Source: HTCC2207 sp002685195
GTDB lineage: Bacteria; Pseudomonadota; Gammaproteobacteria; Pseudomonadales; Porticoccaceae
Direction: 5' to 3'
Assembly (NCBI GenBank): GCA_051201675.1
Contig: CP179212.1
Span: 682,001-746,000 of the forward strand
DNA: 64,000 nucleotides
Within the stretch, counting starts at the first letter, position 1. The number at the start of each line of letters is the position of its first letter. Positions 43,678 to 52,545 of the stretch are shown one piece after another. The position numbers were made by a program, and so were the translations under genes. A model generated the notes under the pieces. It saw only the letters and a program-made list of their open reading frames with translations, was not told the DNA's origin and did no database searches.

Positions 43678-44004
43678 ATGAAACTAGATATCAGCAAACA
43701 CCTGTCCAAATTAATGCGGGACAATAATTTATCGCAAAGTGGCCTCTCCCGAGCTACTGGCGTTCCTCAACCAACTATCAACCGCATTTTGAGTGAAGTC
43801 ACTCGCGAACCGCGCCGAGATTCTGTTGTTCGAATAGCCAACTTTTTTGGTATTACTCCCGAATCGCTATATGGCTCTGCCGAAAGCAAATCTGTCAGAA
43901 CTCCTGCAGCTGAGTCTGTTGAGGAGATCTACAAAAGAATTGCTATGCTCAGTATCAGCGAGCGAGCCGAGCTATTTAGCCGAGTATCAGAAAATCTCAA
44001 GTAG
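43678..44004 (+). CDS. small XRE-family transcriptional regulator
   Basis: A 108-residue DNA-binding protein. Residues 1-65 form an XRE helix-turn-helix (HLSKLMRDNNLSQSGLSRATGVPQPTINRILS...), with a recognition helix around VPQPTINRIL. The remaining 45 residues form a short helical tail (SVEEIYKRIAMLSISERAELFSRVSENL). It resembles chromosomal Cro/CI-like regulators without a ligand domain. ATG 43678 is preferred over the in-frame GTG 43660. Its 3' end overlaps by 8 bp with a mini-gene on the other strand. Target unknown; the palindrome at 43484 is a candidate site. Confidence 0.85.
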   Translation: MKLDISKHLSKLMRDNNLSQSGLSRATGVPQPTINRILSEVTREPRRDSVVRIANFFGITPESLYGSAESKSVRTPAAESVEEIYKRIAMLSISERAELFSRVSENLK

Positions 44005-44161
44005 AAAGATCGGCAAGGTTTTTCTGTAGAAGTGTTATATTTTCTTTTGAAAGAGTCTCTAATTTATTTTGAAACACGTCAAGCCCTTCGTTAAACGCTT
44101 CTTCTAGGCTAAGGGTTTCTACGTCGCTTGACTCAAAGTCATTACTCGAATCTAAATCCAT
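43997..44161 (-). CDS. 54-residue acidic hypothetical protein
   Basis: A short reading frame on the minus strand beginning with ATG at 44161-44159, preceded by a strong AGGAGAG ribosome site at 7 nt spacing, and stopping at 43997. The predicted peptide starts MDLDSSNDFESSDVETLSLE and continues with a Leu/Lys/Glu heptad-like stretch (EGLDVFQNKLETLSKENITL), so it should be a helix and perhaps a short coiled coil. It is acidic and has no membrane segment. It runs against the XRE gene and overlaps its last 8 bp. No family recognised. A protein partner or antidote role toward the XRE regulator is speculation. Confidence 0.55.
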   Translation of the reverse strand: MDLDSSNDFESSDVETLSLEEAFNEGLDVFQNKLETLSKENITLLQKNLADLST

Positions 44162-44371
44162 TTTTTCGCTCTCCTAGTCTTCAACCTTCTACATCAGAAT
44201 CTAGAGTTTATGAGTTTGATGAGCTTGATGCATAGTACTTTTGTGCTAAATATTTTGTAATGTGACGAAGTTTGCACTTTAAGTGTGATTTGCCGCATTA
44301 GGCTTGCGAGCTTTACTCGAGTCATATAAGTTACGATCAAGTTGGCGTGTTTTTCAAACGTGGAGGTTTTC

Positions 44372-45009
44372 TTGTTAGTCGGCGTTGAATTAAGTTTTTG
44401 GGCTACCGTTTTTACTGCCTGTCTGTTTGGAGCAATGTCCCCCGGACCAAGTTTGGCGGTCGTGGTCAATCACACGTTAGCTACAGGACGATTAGCAGGT
44501 TCATATGCCGCTATCAGTCATGGTATAGGAATAGGGATATATGCATTGATAACTGCATTTGGTTTATCTGCGGTGATTGAGCAGAACCCTGTCATATTTG
44601 AAAGTACTCAATTTGTGGGCAGCTATTTTTACTTTATCTGGGCATTAAACTCATCTTTTCTGGTAATAAGACTGAGGAAATTGGGCTGGCATCATCGCCA
44701 TCTTCATCTAATATGATGGCGATAAGAGATGGCCTTGGTATTGCGTTAATTAACCCAAAAATACTATTCTTTTTCACTGCGCTATTTAGTCAATTTGTCC
44801 AGATCGAAAGTTCGTTTGTGGACAAGATAGCTCTGGCAATCATTGCTGGTGGAGTAGACGCTTTATGGTATTTATTAGTGGTGACCATAGTCTCACGATC
44901 TGGATCATTGGTTCGATATCAACGTGCTGGTGGTTTTTTTGATAAAGTTTTTGGTGTATTGCTGCTATTTATCGCGCTTGGATTCATCAATCAGATTATC
45001 CAAGGTTAA
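44372..45009 (+). pseudogene. LysE/RhtB-family exporter, frameshifted
   Basis: Two overlapping frames together spell one LysE-type amino-acid exporter. The first (from TTG 44372, GGAGG 5 nt upstream) gives ELSFWATVFTACLFGAMSPGPSLAVVV and runs to a stop at 44714-44716. The second frame, to 45009, gives LLYLGIKLIFSGNKTEE and, further on, IALINPKILFFFTALFSQF. The join falls at the T5 run at 44626-44630: stepping back one base there yields GSYFLLYLGIKL, the expected family sequence. So one T appears to be missing. It could be a true pseudogene or a sequencing or assembly error. The intact protein would have about 210 residues and six membrane helices. Confidence 0.8.
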
Positions 45010-45039
45010 CAATTAATTATTCACAGGAAAAACTATAAA

Positions 45040-45708
45040 ATGACGTCATTTGAGGCACTCTATGATGCAGCCGCCACTAATAAAGGGTCTCCCAGATTAC
45101 TTGAAGCAATTATGCCTTCAGTTAAAACTTCAAGTGAATTGGCTGAGATCTCAGATGATCGCTACCTATCAATGATGACACGGTGTGTTTTTCGTGCTGG
45201 ATTTGTATGGCGAGTTATCGATAACAAGTGGGCAGGTTTTGAAGCTGCATTTGCCAACTTCAATCCATTGGCTGTGGCCCATTTTAGTGATGAGCGGCTC
45301 GAAGACCTTGCCCAAGATACCAGTATTGTTCGGAATTTCACTAAAATAGTTTCTGTGAGAAATAATGCAGTTTACGTCCTTGATAAACAGCGAAGTCATG
45401 GCTCTTTTGGTTCATTTGTCGCTAGCTGGCCCAGTGAAGATATCACTGGTTTATGGCTGGAGCTTAAAAAACAAGGCTGTCGATTGGGCGGTAACAGTGG
45501 CCCTATGATGTTGAGGAGTATGGGGAAGGACACTTTCTTAATGACAAAAGATGTCTGTGATGCATTGGTTAACCATGGATTTATCGAAAAATTTAGTCCA
45601 AGTTCTCAACGGGATTTAAAAAGGGTCCAGGTAATCTTTAATGATCTGAGCCAACAGTCCGGCCGACCCCTATGTGAGATTAGCCGAATACTGGCGTGTA
45701 CTGTTTAA
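45040..45708 (+). CDS. DNA-3-methyladenine glycosylase I-like protein
   Basis: A 222-residue protein related to Tag, which removes 3-methyladenine from DNA. Matching stretches include WRVIDNKWAGFEAAFANFNPLAVAHFSDERLEDLAQDTSIVRNFTKIVSVRNNA, LGGNSGPMMLRSMGKDTFLMTKDV and a C-terminal helix. The N-terminal Cys and the His/Cys zinc ligands of E. coli Tag are not apparent, so it may be a distinct subgroup. It starts with ATG 45040 after an AGGA site, 30 bp behind the LysE frame, and ends tail to tail with a DUF885 gene. Confidence 0.8.
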   Translation: MTSFEALYDAAATNKGSPRLLEAIMPSVKTSSELAEISDDRYLSMMTRCVFRAGFVWRVIDNKWAGFEAAFANFNPLAVAHFSDERLEDLAQDTSIVRNFTKIVSVRNNAVYVLDKQRSHGSFGSFVASWPSEDITGLWLELKKQGCRLGGNSGPMMLRSMGKDTFLMTKDVCDALVNHGFIEKFSPSSQRDLKRVQVIFNDLSQQSGRPLCEISRILACTV

Positions 45709-45728
45709 TTTGGATGTTATCGAAATTG

Positions 45729-47477
45729 CTAAAGCTCACTTTCGATCCATTCGTCCATGCGGGCATCTAAAATATCGAGAGGCAGAGCTCCCTTTGCATG
45801 CAATTGATCGTGAAAGCGACGTATATCAAATTTGTCTCCAAGCTTCTCCACGGCGCGAGTCCGTAATTCTTTAAATTTAAGTTCACCAATTTTATAAGCC
45901 AGAGCTTGACCTGGCCACGAAATGTAGCGATCAATCTCGACTTCTATATCATGTAGACTTTTAGCGGTATTGCCAGCAAAGAAGTTGATGGCTTTTTGAC
46001 GATCCCAGCCAAATAGGTGCATGCCAGTATCGACAACTAAACGAACCGCACGCCACATCTCATAAGTTAGTTGACCGAATTTACTGTAGGGATCTTTATA
46101 AAATCCCATTTCATCACCCAAACTTTCAGCATAAAGCCCCCAGCCTTCCACAAACCCGGTATAGCTAAGATTTTGCAACAGTACATGAGTTTCCGGTAGT
46201 TCACGTGCAAGGGATATTTGTAAATGGTGTCCAGGCATTGCCTCATGCAGGGTAAGCGCTTCCATTTCCCAAGTAGGACGTGTGCTGAGTGCATAAGTAT
46301 TGGCATAAAAATAACCGGCACGACCACTTTCAAGGGACCCACCCTGATAATATGCTGTGGTCTGAGATTTAGCCGCATAACTCGGTATTTCAATAACGCC
46401 ATAAGGCGAGCGAGGCAGTTTGCCAAAGAGTTTAGCTAGCTCTGGATCTGCTCGTTTGGCGATGTCGCGATATCCAGCCAATAAATCTTCCGCAGAGGTT
46501 TTATAGAATTGAGGATCTGTGCGCAAGAAAGCTGTAAATTCATCAAAGCTTCCTTCAAATCCAGAGAGGGTAATCACCTTGTCCATTTCTAGACGGATAC
46601 GTTTTACTTCGCTTAATCCAAGTTTATGAATTTGCTCAGGGGTTAAATTAGTTGTGGTGAACCGCCTTGCCCTATGTCGATACCAATTATCACCGTTTGG
46701 AACATCAGATAGAGCGATAGATTGATTTGCACTGGGGATGTACTCATCCTCCAAAAATACCAGTAGTCGAACAAATGCGGGGTAAACATTATTCTCTACA
46801 ATATCTGTTGCCTCGGCAATAATTGCAGCTTGCTCTTTGGCAGTAATACTGCTGGGGAAGTCGCTAAAACTTTTCAGTAGCGGGCTCTTAGAGATATCTT
46901 TTGGCGTAGTGTTACGAATTTGATCAGGCACATCCCTTAGAGTAATTTTCGGCGGCGTAATTTTCTTGGCTAGGCCTTTCTTAAGGACCACTATATTTTT
47001 GTCAATATAGTCAGCCGCACCCCTCAGGCGCGCCAACCTGTCGAGGAAGTCTTGCCTGTTACTTTTTGGCATCAGGGTTAATGCATCAGCAATATCCTGT
47101 TGAACGCCAGCTCTCTGGTGTATCAGTATGTATTCTTCAGGGTAGATATATCCATCAACTTCATCGGCTACATTCTTTTCAACAAGCTTCCAGCCTAATA
47201 GAGCATCTTCAGTCAGCTCACTGGTATCAATTGCGCGAAGCTTTCGCAGAAAGCCTTTGGTCTTATCTTCATCCTCTCGAGCCGCCTTGAGCGAGGGGTC
47301 AGGCCAGCGTCCATTTTGCCCTGGATAGCCCACATAGGTTGCGTAAGTAGGAGAGGTGATCATTGTGTAGTGCCAAATCTCATCATAAAGACTGTTGAGC
47401 TTTTCTTGCTCTGATTGCATGGCAAATGCAGATTGAATGCTCAGGGCTGTGAGTACTATTGTAATTATCTTAAACAT
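45729..47477 (-). CDS. exported DUF885 protein (second of tandem pair)
   Basis: A 582-residue DUF885 protein with a signal peptide (MFKIITIVLTALSIQSAFA). The probable metal motif is LHEAMPGHHLQ (about residue 410), like the HExxH group of M32-type peptidases. The C-terminal block YISWPGQALAYKIGELKFKELR is the most conserved part of the family. Activity in most DUF885 proteins is undefined; peptidase-like roles are proposed from the motif. It lies 11 bp downstream of a second DUF885 gene and shares its order of motifs, so the pair probably arose by duplication and is co-transcribed. Confidence 0.9.
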   Translation of the reverse strand: MFKIITIVLTALSIQSAFAMQSEQEKLNSLYDEIWHYTMITSPTYATYVGYPGQNGRWPDPSLKAAREDEDKTKGFLRKLRAIDTSELTEDALLGWKLVEKNVADEVDGYIYPEEYILIHQRAGVQQDIADALTLMPKSNRQDFLDRLARLRGAADYIDKNIVVLKKGLAKKITPPKITLRDVPDQIRNTTPKDISKSPLLKSFSDFPSSITAKEQAAIIAEATDIVENNVYPAFVRLLVFLEDEYIPSANQSIALSDVPNGDNWYRHRARRFTTTNLTPEQIHKLGLSEVKRIRLEMDKVITLSGFEGSFDEFTAFLRTDPQFYKTSAEDLLAGYRDIAKRADPELAKLFGKLPRSPYGVIEIPSYAAKSQTTAYYQGGSLESGRAGYFYANTYALSTRPTWEMEALTLHEAMPGHHLQISLARELPETHVLLQNLSYTGFVEGWGLYAESLGDEMGFYKDPYSKFGQLTYEMWRAVRLVVDTGMHLFGWDRQKAINFFAGNTAKSLHDIEVEIDRYISWPGQALAYKIGELKFKELRTRAVEKLGDKFDIRRFHDQLHAKGALPLDILDARMDEWIESEL

Positions 47478-47488
47478 CTAGTTTCCCC

Positions 47489-49309
47489 TTATGGGTTTAG
47501 TTTCAGTATCCACGCGTTCACATTATCTTCCAGAATTGGCAGGGATACTGAGCCGTCTTTGAGGACAACATCATGAAATTCCCGAATATCAAATTTGTCG
47601 CCTAGGGCAATCTGCGCCTGTGCTCGTAATTCTTGTATTCTTAGCATACCGATTTTGTAAGCAGTTGCTTGAGAGGGCATCACAATATAGCGCTCTATTT
47701 GACGAATATTGTAACTTTCAGAGTGAGGCACATTGGCATTCATATAAGCGATAGCGTCCTCTCGAGTCCATTTTTTAGCATGAATGCCCGTATCAACTAC
47801 TAGGCGGCAAGCACGATAAAGTTCGCCCGATAGCCGTCCAAAATCAGAATAAGGATCTACATACAGTCCAATTTCCTTTGGTACTGCTTCAGAGTATAGC
47901 CCCCAACCCTCGCTAAATACGGTGTAACCACCAAAGAGGCGAAATTTGGGAATATTTTGAAGTTCCTGTGCAATGGATATTTGCATATGATGACCAGGAA
48001 TTCCTTCATGATATGCGAGAGCCTCCATATTGTATTTTGACATATCACTCATCTTGTAGAGATTAGCAAAATAGGTGCCTGGGCGACTCCCATCTGGTGC
48101 AGGTCTCTGGTAGAAAGCTTGGCCTGCAGAGGCTTCGCGGAACGGTTCTACGGCTTTGACTATTAAATCGGCTTTTGGCTCAGTGATGAACAGTTCATCA
48201 AGCCGAGACTTCATATTATCAATCACTGCTGTTGCTTTATCTAAGTAAGCCTGCTTACCCGCCGCAGTATCAGGATAGTAAAATTGAGGATCATTACGCA
48301 TAAAGGCGAAAAACTCTTGAAGATCGCCTTCAAATCCAACCGTATTCATAATGTCTTGCATTTCAGACTGAATACGAGCCACTTCCTTGAGTCCACGGTT
48401 GTGAATTTGATTAGCGGTTAGATCGGTTGTAGTCGTTCTTTGAAGAGCAAATTCGTAAAATTTGTCGCCATCTGGGAATTTCCATACGCCATGATCATTG
48501 GTAGCCACAGATTCTAGATCGCGGAGCGCTAATTGCAGCCTTCGATAGGCCGGAGCAAGATGATCCTTTAGCGCGTTAGAGGCTGCTGATGTCAATTCAG
48601 ATCTTGTGTCGTCTGCGATGTCTATATTTTCAATCTTACGTTTAAAATCAGCAAGAAGGGTACTATCAGAGCTCTCATCAAAAGGAGCTCCAATTAAAAT
48701 ATTATCAATAGATTTTAATACCAGCGGGAAGACGAATTTAGGCGCGATAATGTTTTTATCTTGGCGGATTTTGAGATGCTCAATAAGCTGATCTAGGACT
48801 TTTGGCGTGGCCGCAAGTCTTTTGATATAGGCTTGAGCCTCCTCTTCATTAGCAATTAGGTGTTGATTAATGAGAAAGGATGGAATCGTGCCATGGACTC
48901 CGCGCATCTGGCTGACAGGATAACTGTGATACCGCCAACGGTCGCCCTCTAATCTTTTGTTAGCCTGTTCTATAAACATTTTCACGCTAAGCTTTGCTGA
49001 GTCATCAACGTTTGATAGATCAATCTTCATAACTTGTTGTAGATGGTTTCGCGTCATCTGAAGACTTTTATCCCTGGCTTGATCAGAATTATCATCCCAC
49101 TCGTCGTAGCGCTCTCGCATGCCAAGGTAAGTCATGTATTGGGGGCTTTCTTGTAACTCCTCCATAAATAGTTCATCAAGAAACTCGATAACCTGTTGTG
49201 ATGTCATTGCTGTTGATTCTGAAGAGGCCGATTCTGATTGATCCATCTGGCAACCGGCGGACAGAGAAAATATCATCATCGCAATAAGGGATAAAAAAGC
49301 GTTCTTCAT
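47489..49309 (-). CDS. DUF885 lipoprotein (first of tandem pair)
   Basis: A 606-residue DUF885 protein with a lipoprotein signal (MIFSLSAGC, Cys about residue 20). The predicted metal site is YHEGIPGHHMQ (about 430), followed by GWGLYSEAVPKEIG and YIVMPSQATAYKIGMLRIQELR. It has the same layout as the next gene but differs in membrane attachment. It is divergent from the thiamine operon; the TPP riboswitch lies 92 bp away on the other strand. Nothing ties it functionally to thiamine. Confidence 0.9.
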   Translation of the reverse strand: MKNAFLSLIAMMIFSLSAGCQMDQSESASSESTAMTSQQVIEFLDELFMEELQESPQYMTYLGMRERYDEWDDNSDQARDKSLQMTRNHLQQVMKIDLSNVDDSAKLSVKMFIEQANKRLEGDRWRYHSYPVSQMRGVHGTIPSFLINQHLIANEEEAQAYIKRLAATPKVLDQLIEHLKIRQDKNIIAPKFVFPLVLKSIDNILIGAPFDESSDSTLLADFKRKIENIDIADDTRSELTSAASNALKDHLAPAYRRLQLALRDLESVATNDHGVWKFPDGDKFYEFALQRTTTTDLTANQIHNRGLKEVARIQSEMQDIMNTVGFEGDLQEFFAFMRNDPQFYYPDTAAGKQAYLDKATAVIDNMKSRLDELFITEPKADLIVKAVEPFREASAGQAFYQRPAPDGSRPGTYFANLYKMSDMSKYNMEALAYHEGIPGHHMQISIAQELQNIPKFRLFGGYTVFSEGWGLYSEAVPKEIGLYVDPYSDFGRLSGELYRACRLVVDTGIHAKKWTREDAIAYMNANVPHSESYNIRQIERYIVMPSQATAYKIGMLRIQELRAQAQIALGDKFDIREFHDVVLKDGSVSLPILEDNVNAWILKLNP

Positions 49310-49400
49310 GATCGAAACTCCTTCAAGTTGATCGATAACAAATATTTAAAATTTGATGTTGGCTTACGTTATTTACTCGGTGGCATGTTATTATTATCAC

Positions 49401-49480
49401 TCCTAAGGGGCGGTCATTTGTTATCGACCTGAGAAGCACCCTTTGAACCTGATCCGGATTATGCCGGCGTAGGAATAGGA
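49401..49480 (+). promoter_or_regulatory. TPP riboswitch (thi box)
   Basis: The conserved thiamine pyrophosphate aptamer is plain: AAGGGGCGGT, GACCTGAGAAGCACCCTTTG, AACCTGATCCGGATTATGCC and GGCGTAGGAATAGGA. The outer stem pairs TCCTA (49401-49405) with TAGGA (49470-49474). It sits about 65 bp before the TonB receptor ATG on the same strand. Riboswitches of this class in gram-negative bacteria usually shut down translation or transcription when TPP is plentiful. It marks the downstream genes as thiamine-related. Confidence 0.95.
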
Positions 49481-49545
49481 GATTGCTTGCCTTTACTTCG
49501 CCATTTAACCCCGGGTCTCTTTAAAACTAGTTTCAGAGGCTTTAT

Positions 49546-51666
49546 ATGTACGGCTCGCACAAATCAATAGCTTTTCAAGCGAACTATATTTGTAATATCG
49601 TTAAAAATCTATGTTTTATCATTTTGTCTTTGCTCGCAAGCGCCAGTGCTGCAGAGCAAACAATCGAAGAGATCATCGTCACCTCTGATTTTCGTGATTT
49701 GAGCCTGCTAGAGACCGCTGCGAGCATAACTATCTTGGATGACAGCAAGATTAGCCAACGAAATGCTAAGCATCTAGAGCAGTTATTGAATATAGCTCCT
49801 AATGTTAATTTTTCTAGTGGTGCCTCCAGAGGAAAATTCATTCAGATTCGCGGTATTGGAGAGCGCAGCCAGTTTATAGAGCCATTGAATCCATCAGTAG
49901 GCATCTTAGTTGATGGGATCGACTTTACGGGTATTGCTGGTGCAGCCACTACTATGGATACCAAGCAAGTTGAAATATTACGTGGACCACAGGGAACCCT
50001 CTATGGGACAAATGCATTAGCAGGTCTGATCAATATCACCTCTAATCAGCCAACGGACAGTACTGAGGGTAATATATCATTGGATGTCGGGCATTTTGGC
50101 ACTCGCACAGTGGCCGCTGCGGTCGGTGGTTCTTTAGCTGAGGAATCGAAATATCGCCTAGCAGCCCAACATCATAGTAGCGATGGTTATATATCTAATG
50201 ATTTTCTGAACAGAGATGATACCGATAATATTGATGAGCTTAGTTTACGTAGCATTTTTGACTGGCAAGCTGGCGATGATCTCAGCCTAAAATTCACCCT
50301 ATTTCATGTGGATGCAGATAATGGTTATGACGGCTTTTCCCTTGATAATACGCGACGGACCTTGTCGGACAATCCGGGGCACGACCGCCAAAAATCATCA
50401 GCAATTGCTATGCAAAGTCATTGGCAGGGCAATGATCAGTTCGATATGGTTGGCCTAGTAAGCGTTGTCGATACTGAACTTGAGTATGGCTATGATGAAG
50501 ATTGGGCGTTTCCAGCAATATGTATGGGCCAAGCGTGTGAAGGTTGGGAATATAACTCTGAAGATAATTATCAACGAGATCGTGACAATAGAGTTGTTGA
50601 CATAAAGTTAGTCTCGAGTCAGCCAAAACACCTGTTAGGCAATAATACAGATTGGGCAATTGGTCTTTACTCTCGTGACCAAGATGAGGGTCTACTGCGC
50701 CAATACACCTACAGTATTGACGACTTCGTCAGCCAATTTGATACTAGCAATCGAGCTGTTTATGGTCAGCTGGATATGATGTTATCTCCCGATCTAACTA
50801 TCATTGCTGGCATTAGATTTGAGAATCGCACAGCCACTTACAGTGATAGCGATACCGTTGACCACAGTGTTGATGAGAATCTTTGGGCTGGACGCGCTGC
50901 CCTGCAATACAACTTTGATGCTAACACTATGATTTACGGTCTACTGTCTCGAGGTTACAAAGCAGGTGGTGTGAATAGCGATTCATCCTTGGCTGCTAAA
51001 GATCGTGAATTTGACACTGAGGTGATGTGGAATCTAGAAACAGGAGTCAAAGGAAACTGGTTAGACCAGAGATTGCAAGTTCAGCTTTCATTATTTTATC
51101 AACAGCGAGAAGATATTCAGATTAAACAGTCTCTGGTTCAATCTAGAGACGATAGTAATGCCAGTAATTTTATCGATTATTTCGGCAATTCAGCCAAAGG
51201 CAGTAACTACGGACTAGAACTTGAACTCAACTGGATGCCCACTGACGATTTCATGATATTTGGATCCCTTGGGTTGTTGGAAACGGACTATGACACTCCG
51301 CTTTCAGCTACTTTAGATAGTCGTGATCAGGCTCATGCCCCCAATTATCAATTTGTTGCAGGTAGCAGCATACAGGTCACTCAAAATCTTAGTTGGACAA
51401 TCGACATAGAAGGGAAAGATTCCTTTTATCTATCCTCCAGTCATGATGAACAATCTTCCTCTTATGAGTTGTTCAATACCAACCTGACCTATCGCATTGA
51501 GTGTTGGACTCTGTCTATTTGGGGTCGTAATCTTTCCAATAAAGATGTCATCGTTCGTGGCTTTGGCGGCTTTGGAAATGATCCACGCAAATACTACGCA
51601 TTAGAACCCTATTTCCAGTTTGGTGAACCGCGCACATTCGGTCTCCGTGGGCAGTATAATTTTTGA
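49546..51666 (+). CDS. TonB-dependent outer-membrane receptor, probably for thiamine
   Basis: A 706-residue outer-membrane receptor. A long N-terminal lead ends with a signal segment (ILSLLASASAAEQ), then the TonB box IEEIIVTSDF (about residues 40-49), the plug domain (LEQLLNIAPNVNFSSGASR, GVEIL-type run QVEILRGPQGTLYGTNALAG) and a 22-strand-type barrel ending in ...RTFGLRGQYNF with the terminal Phe. The TPP riboswitch just upstream and the thiamine genes downstream point to thiamine or a derivative as ligand. TonB receptors under TPP control were predicted earlier from comparative genomics; substrate here is inference. Confidence 0.88.
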   Translation: MYGSHKSIAFQANYICNIVKNLCFIILSLLASASAAEQTIEEIIVTSDFRDLSLLETAASITILDDSKISQRNAKHLEQLLNIAPNVNFSSGASRGKFIQIRGIGERSQFIEPLNPSVGILVDGIDFTGIAGAATTMDTKQVEILRGPQGTLYGTNALAGLINITSNQPTDSTEGNISLDVGHFGTRTVAAAVGGSLAEESKYRLAAQHHSSDGYISNDFLNRDDTDNIDELSLRSIFDWQAGDDLSLKFTLFHVDADNGYDGFSLDNTRRTLSDNPGHDRQKSSAIAMQSHWQGNDQFDMVGLVSVVDTELEYGYDEDWAFPAICMGQACEGWEYNSEDNYQRDRDNRVVDIKLVSSQPKHLLGNNTDWAIGLYSRDQDEGLLRQYTYSIDDFVSQFDTSNRAVYGQLDMMLSPDLTIIAGIRFENRTATYSDSDTVDHSVDENLWAGRAALQYNFDANTMIYGLLSRGYKAGGVNSDSSLAAKDREFDTEVMWNLETGVKGNWLDQRLQVQLSLFYQQREDIQIKQSLVQSRDDSNASNFIDYFGNSAKGSNYGLELELNWMPTDDFMIFGSLGLLETDYDTPLSATLDSRDQAHAPNYQFVAGSSIQVTQNLSWTIDIEGKDSFYLSSSHDEQSSSYELFNTNLTYRIECWTLSIWGRNLSNKDVIVRGFGGFGNDPRKYYALEPYFQFGEPRTFGLRGQYNF

Positions 51667-51705
51667 TGGCATATCTCAACTGAATAAAGTCAACGAGGTA
51701 ATTTG

Positions 51706-51954
51706 ATGCAGGTGACAATCGATATCAGTATGTACCCCAATAGGGAGGACTTTATTCCTCCCATTGATGGATTCATCGAAAAGATAAATCATTTTGAGAA
51801 TCTTAAAGTTACCACATTCCCCACAAGCACAGTGATTCAGGGTGAGTATGAGCATGCCATGAAAGCTGTTCAAGATACTATTGCTACTTGTTATTTAGAA
51901 TATAACATGGCGGTTTATGTAGCTAAAATTATCCCTGGTTATGAGGCACTTTAG
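51706..51954 (+). CDS. YkoF/MTH1187-type small thiamine-binding protein
   Basis: An 82-residue protein of the DUF77/MTH1187 family. It begins MQVTIDISMYPNREDFIPPIDGFIEKI and has the pair TFPTSTVIQGEYEHAMKAV, all typical of this ferredoxin-like fold. Relatives bind thiamine or its pyrimidine half. ATG 51706 follows GAGG by 7 nt. It has no signal peptide, so it should act in the cytoplasm, perhaps receiving thiamine from the permease. The next gene begins directly after its stop codon. Confidence 0.8.
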   Translation: MQVTIDISMYPNREDFIPPIDGFIEKINHFENLKVTTFPTSTVIQGEYEHAMKAVQDTIATCYLEYNMAVYVAKIIPGYEAL

Positions 51955-52545
51955 TTGATTTTTGATTGGGTGAATCTCGAAACACTCGCGGTTGTTTTGG
52001 GCATTGGGTACCTAGTGCTAGCAATGCGTGAAAACAGTCTCTGTTGGTACTGTGCATTTTTTAGCACTGCGCTTTATGTTTGGATTTTTGGAGATGTTGA
52101 TTTATACATGGAATCGGCACTTAATGTCTACTACATGGGGATGGCTATCTATGGTTGGTCGCAGTGGCAGCGAGGAGGCGTTGATAACACAGGAGTCAAG
52201 ATTGTCCGCTGGACGCTAAAACAACACAGCATTGGCGTGATAGGAATTTTTACAATATCGGTTATTTCAGGCTACCTTCTATCTAAGAATACCAGCGCCC
52301 AACTGCCGTATCTTGATTCTTTTACCACCTGGGGTAGCGTCTTTACAACGGTGATGGTGGCGCGAAAGGTACTTGAAAATTGGTTGTACTGGATAGTGAT
52401 TAACGCAGTATCTATTTATCTCTATATTGATCGGGGCTTAGACCAGACAGCGGCAATGTTTGCGCTGTATTTAGTCTTAGCTACACTAGGGTTCTATGCG
52501 TGGAAAAAAGCTTATGTCACCCAGAACAGCTCAAATACTCGATAA
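51955..52545 (+). CDS. pnuT: PnuC-family permease, probably thiamine transporter PnuT
   Basis: A 196-residue inner-membrane protein with about seven helices. The PnuC signature is visible in CAFFSTALYVWIF, ESALNVYYMGMAIYGWSQW and the later NWLYWIVINAVSIYLYI. PnuC members carry nicotinamide riboside; PnuT members carry thiamine and are recognised by TPP riboswitches and thiamine genes nearby, as here. They work by facilitated diffusion and need phosphorylation to trap the vitamin. Start TTG 51955 lies right after the previous stop, with GAGG 8 nt upstream. It overlaps the kinase gene by about 50 nt. Confidence 0.88.
   Translation: MIFDWVNLETLAVVLGIGYLVLAMRENSLCWYCAFFSTALYVWIFGDVDLYMESALNVYYMGMAIYGWSQWQRGGVDNTGVKIVRWTLKQHSIGVIGIFTISVISGYLLSKNTSAQLPYLDSFTTWGSVFTTVMVARKVLENWLYWIVINAVSIYLYIDRGLDQTAAMFALYLVLATLGFYAWKKAYVTQNSSNTR

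Noticed and set aside
44618..44640. Programmed -1 frameshift in the LysE gene
   Set aside because: The site is TAT TTT TAC with only five T; it does not form an X XXY YYZ slippery heptamer and I see no downstream structure. Mutation or sequence error is simpler.
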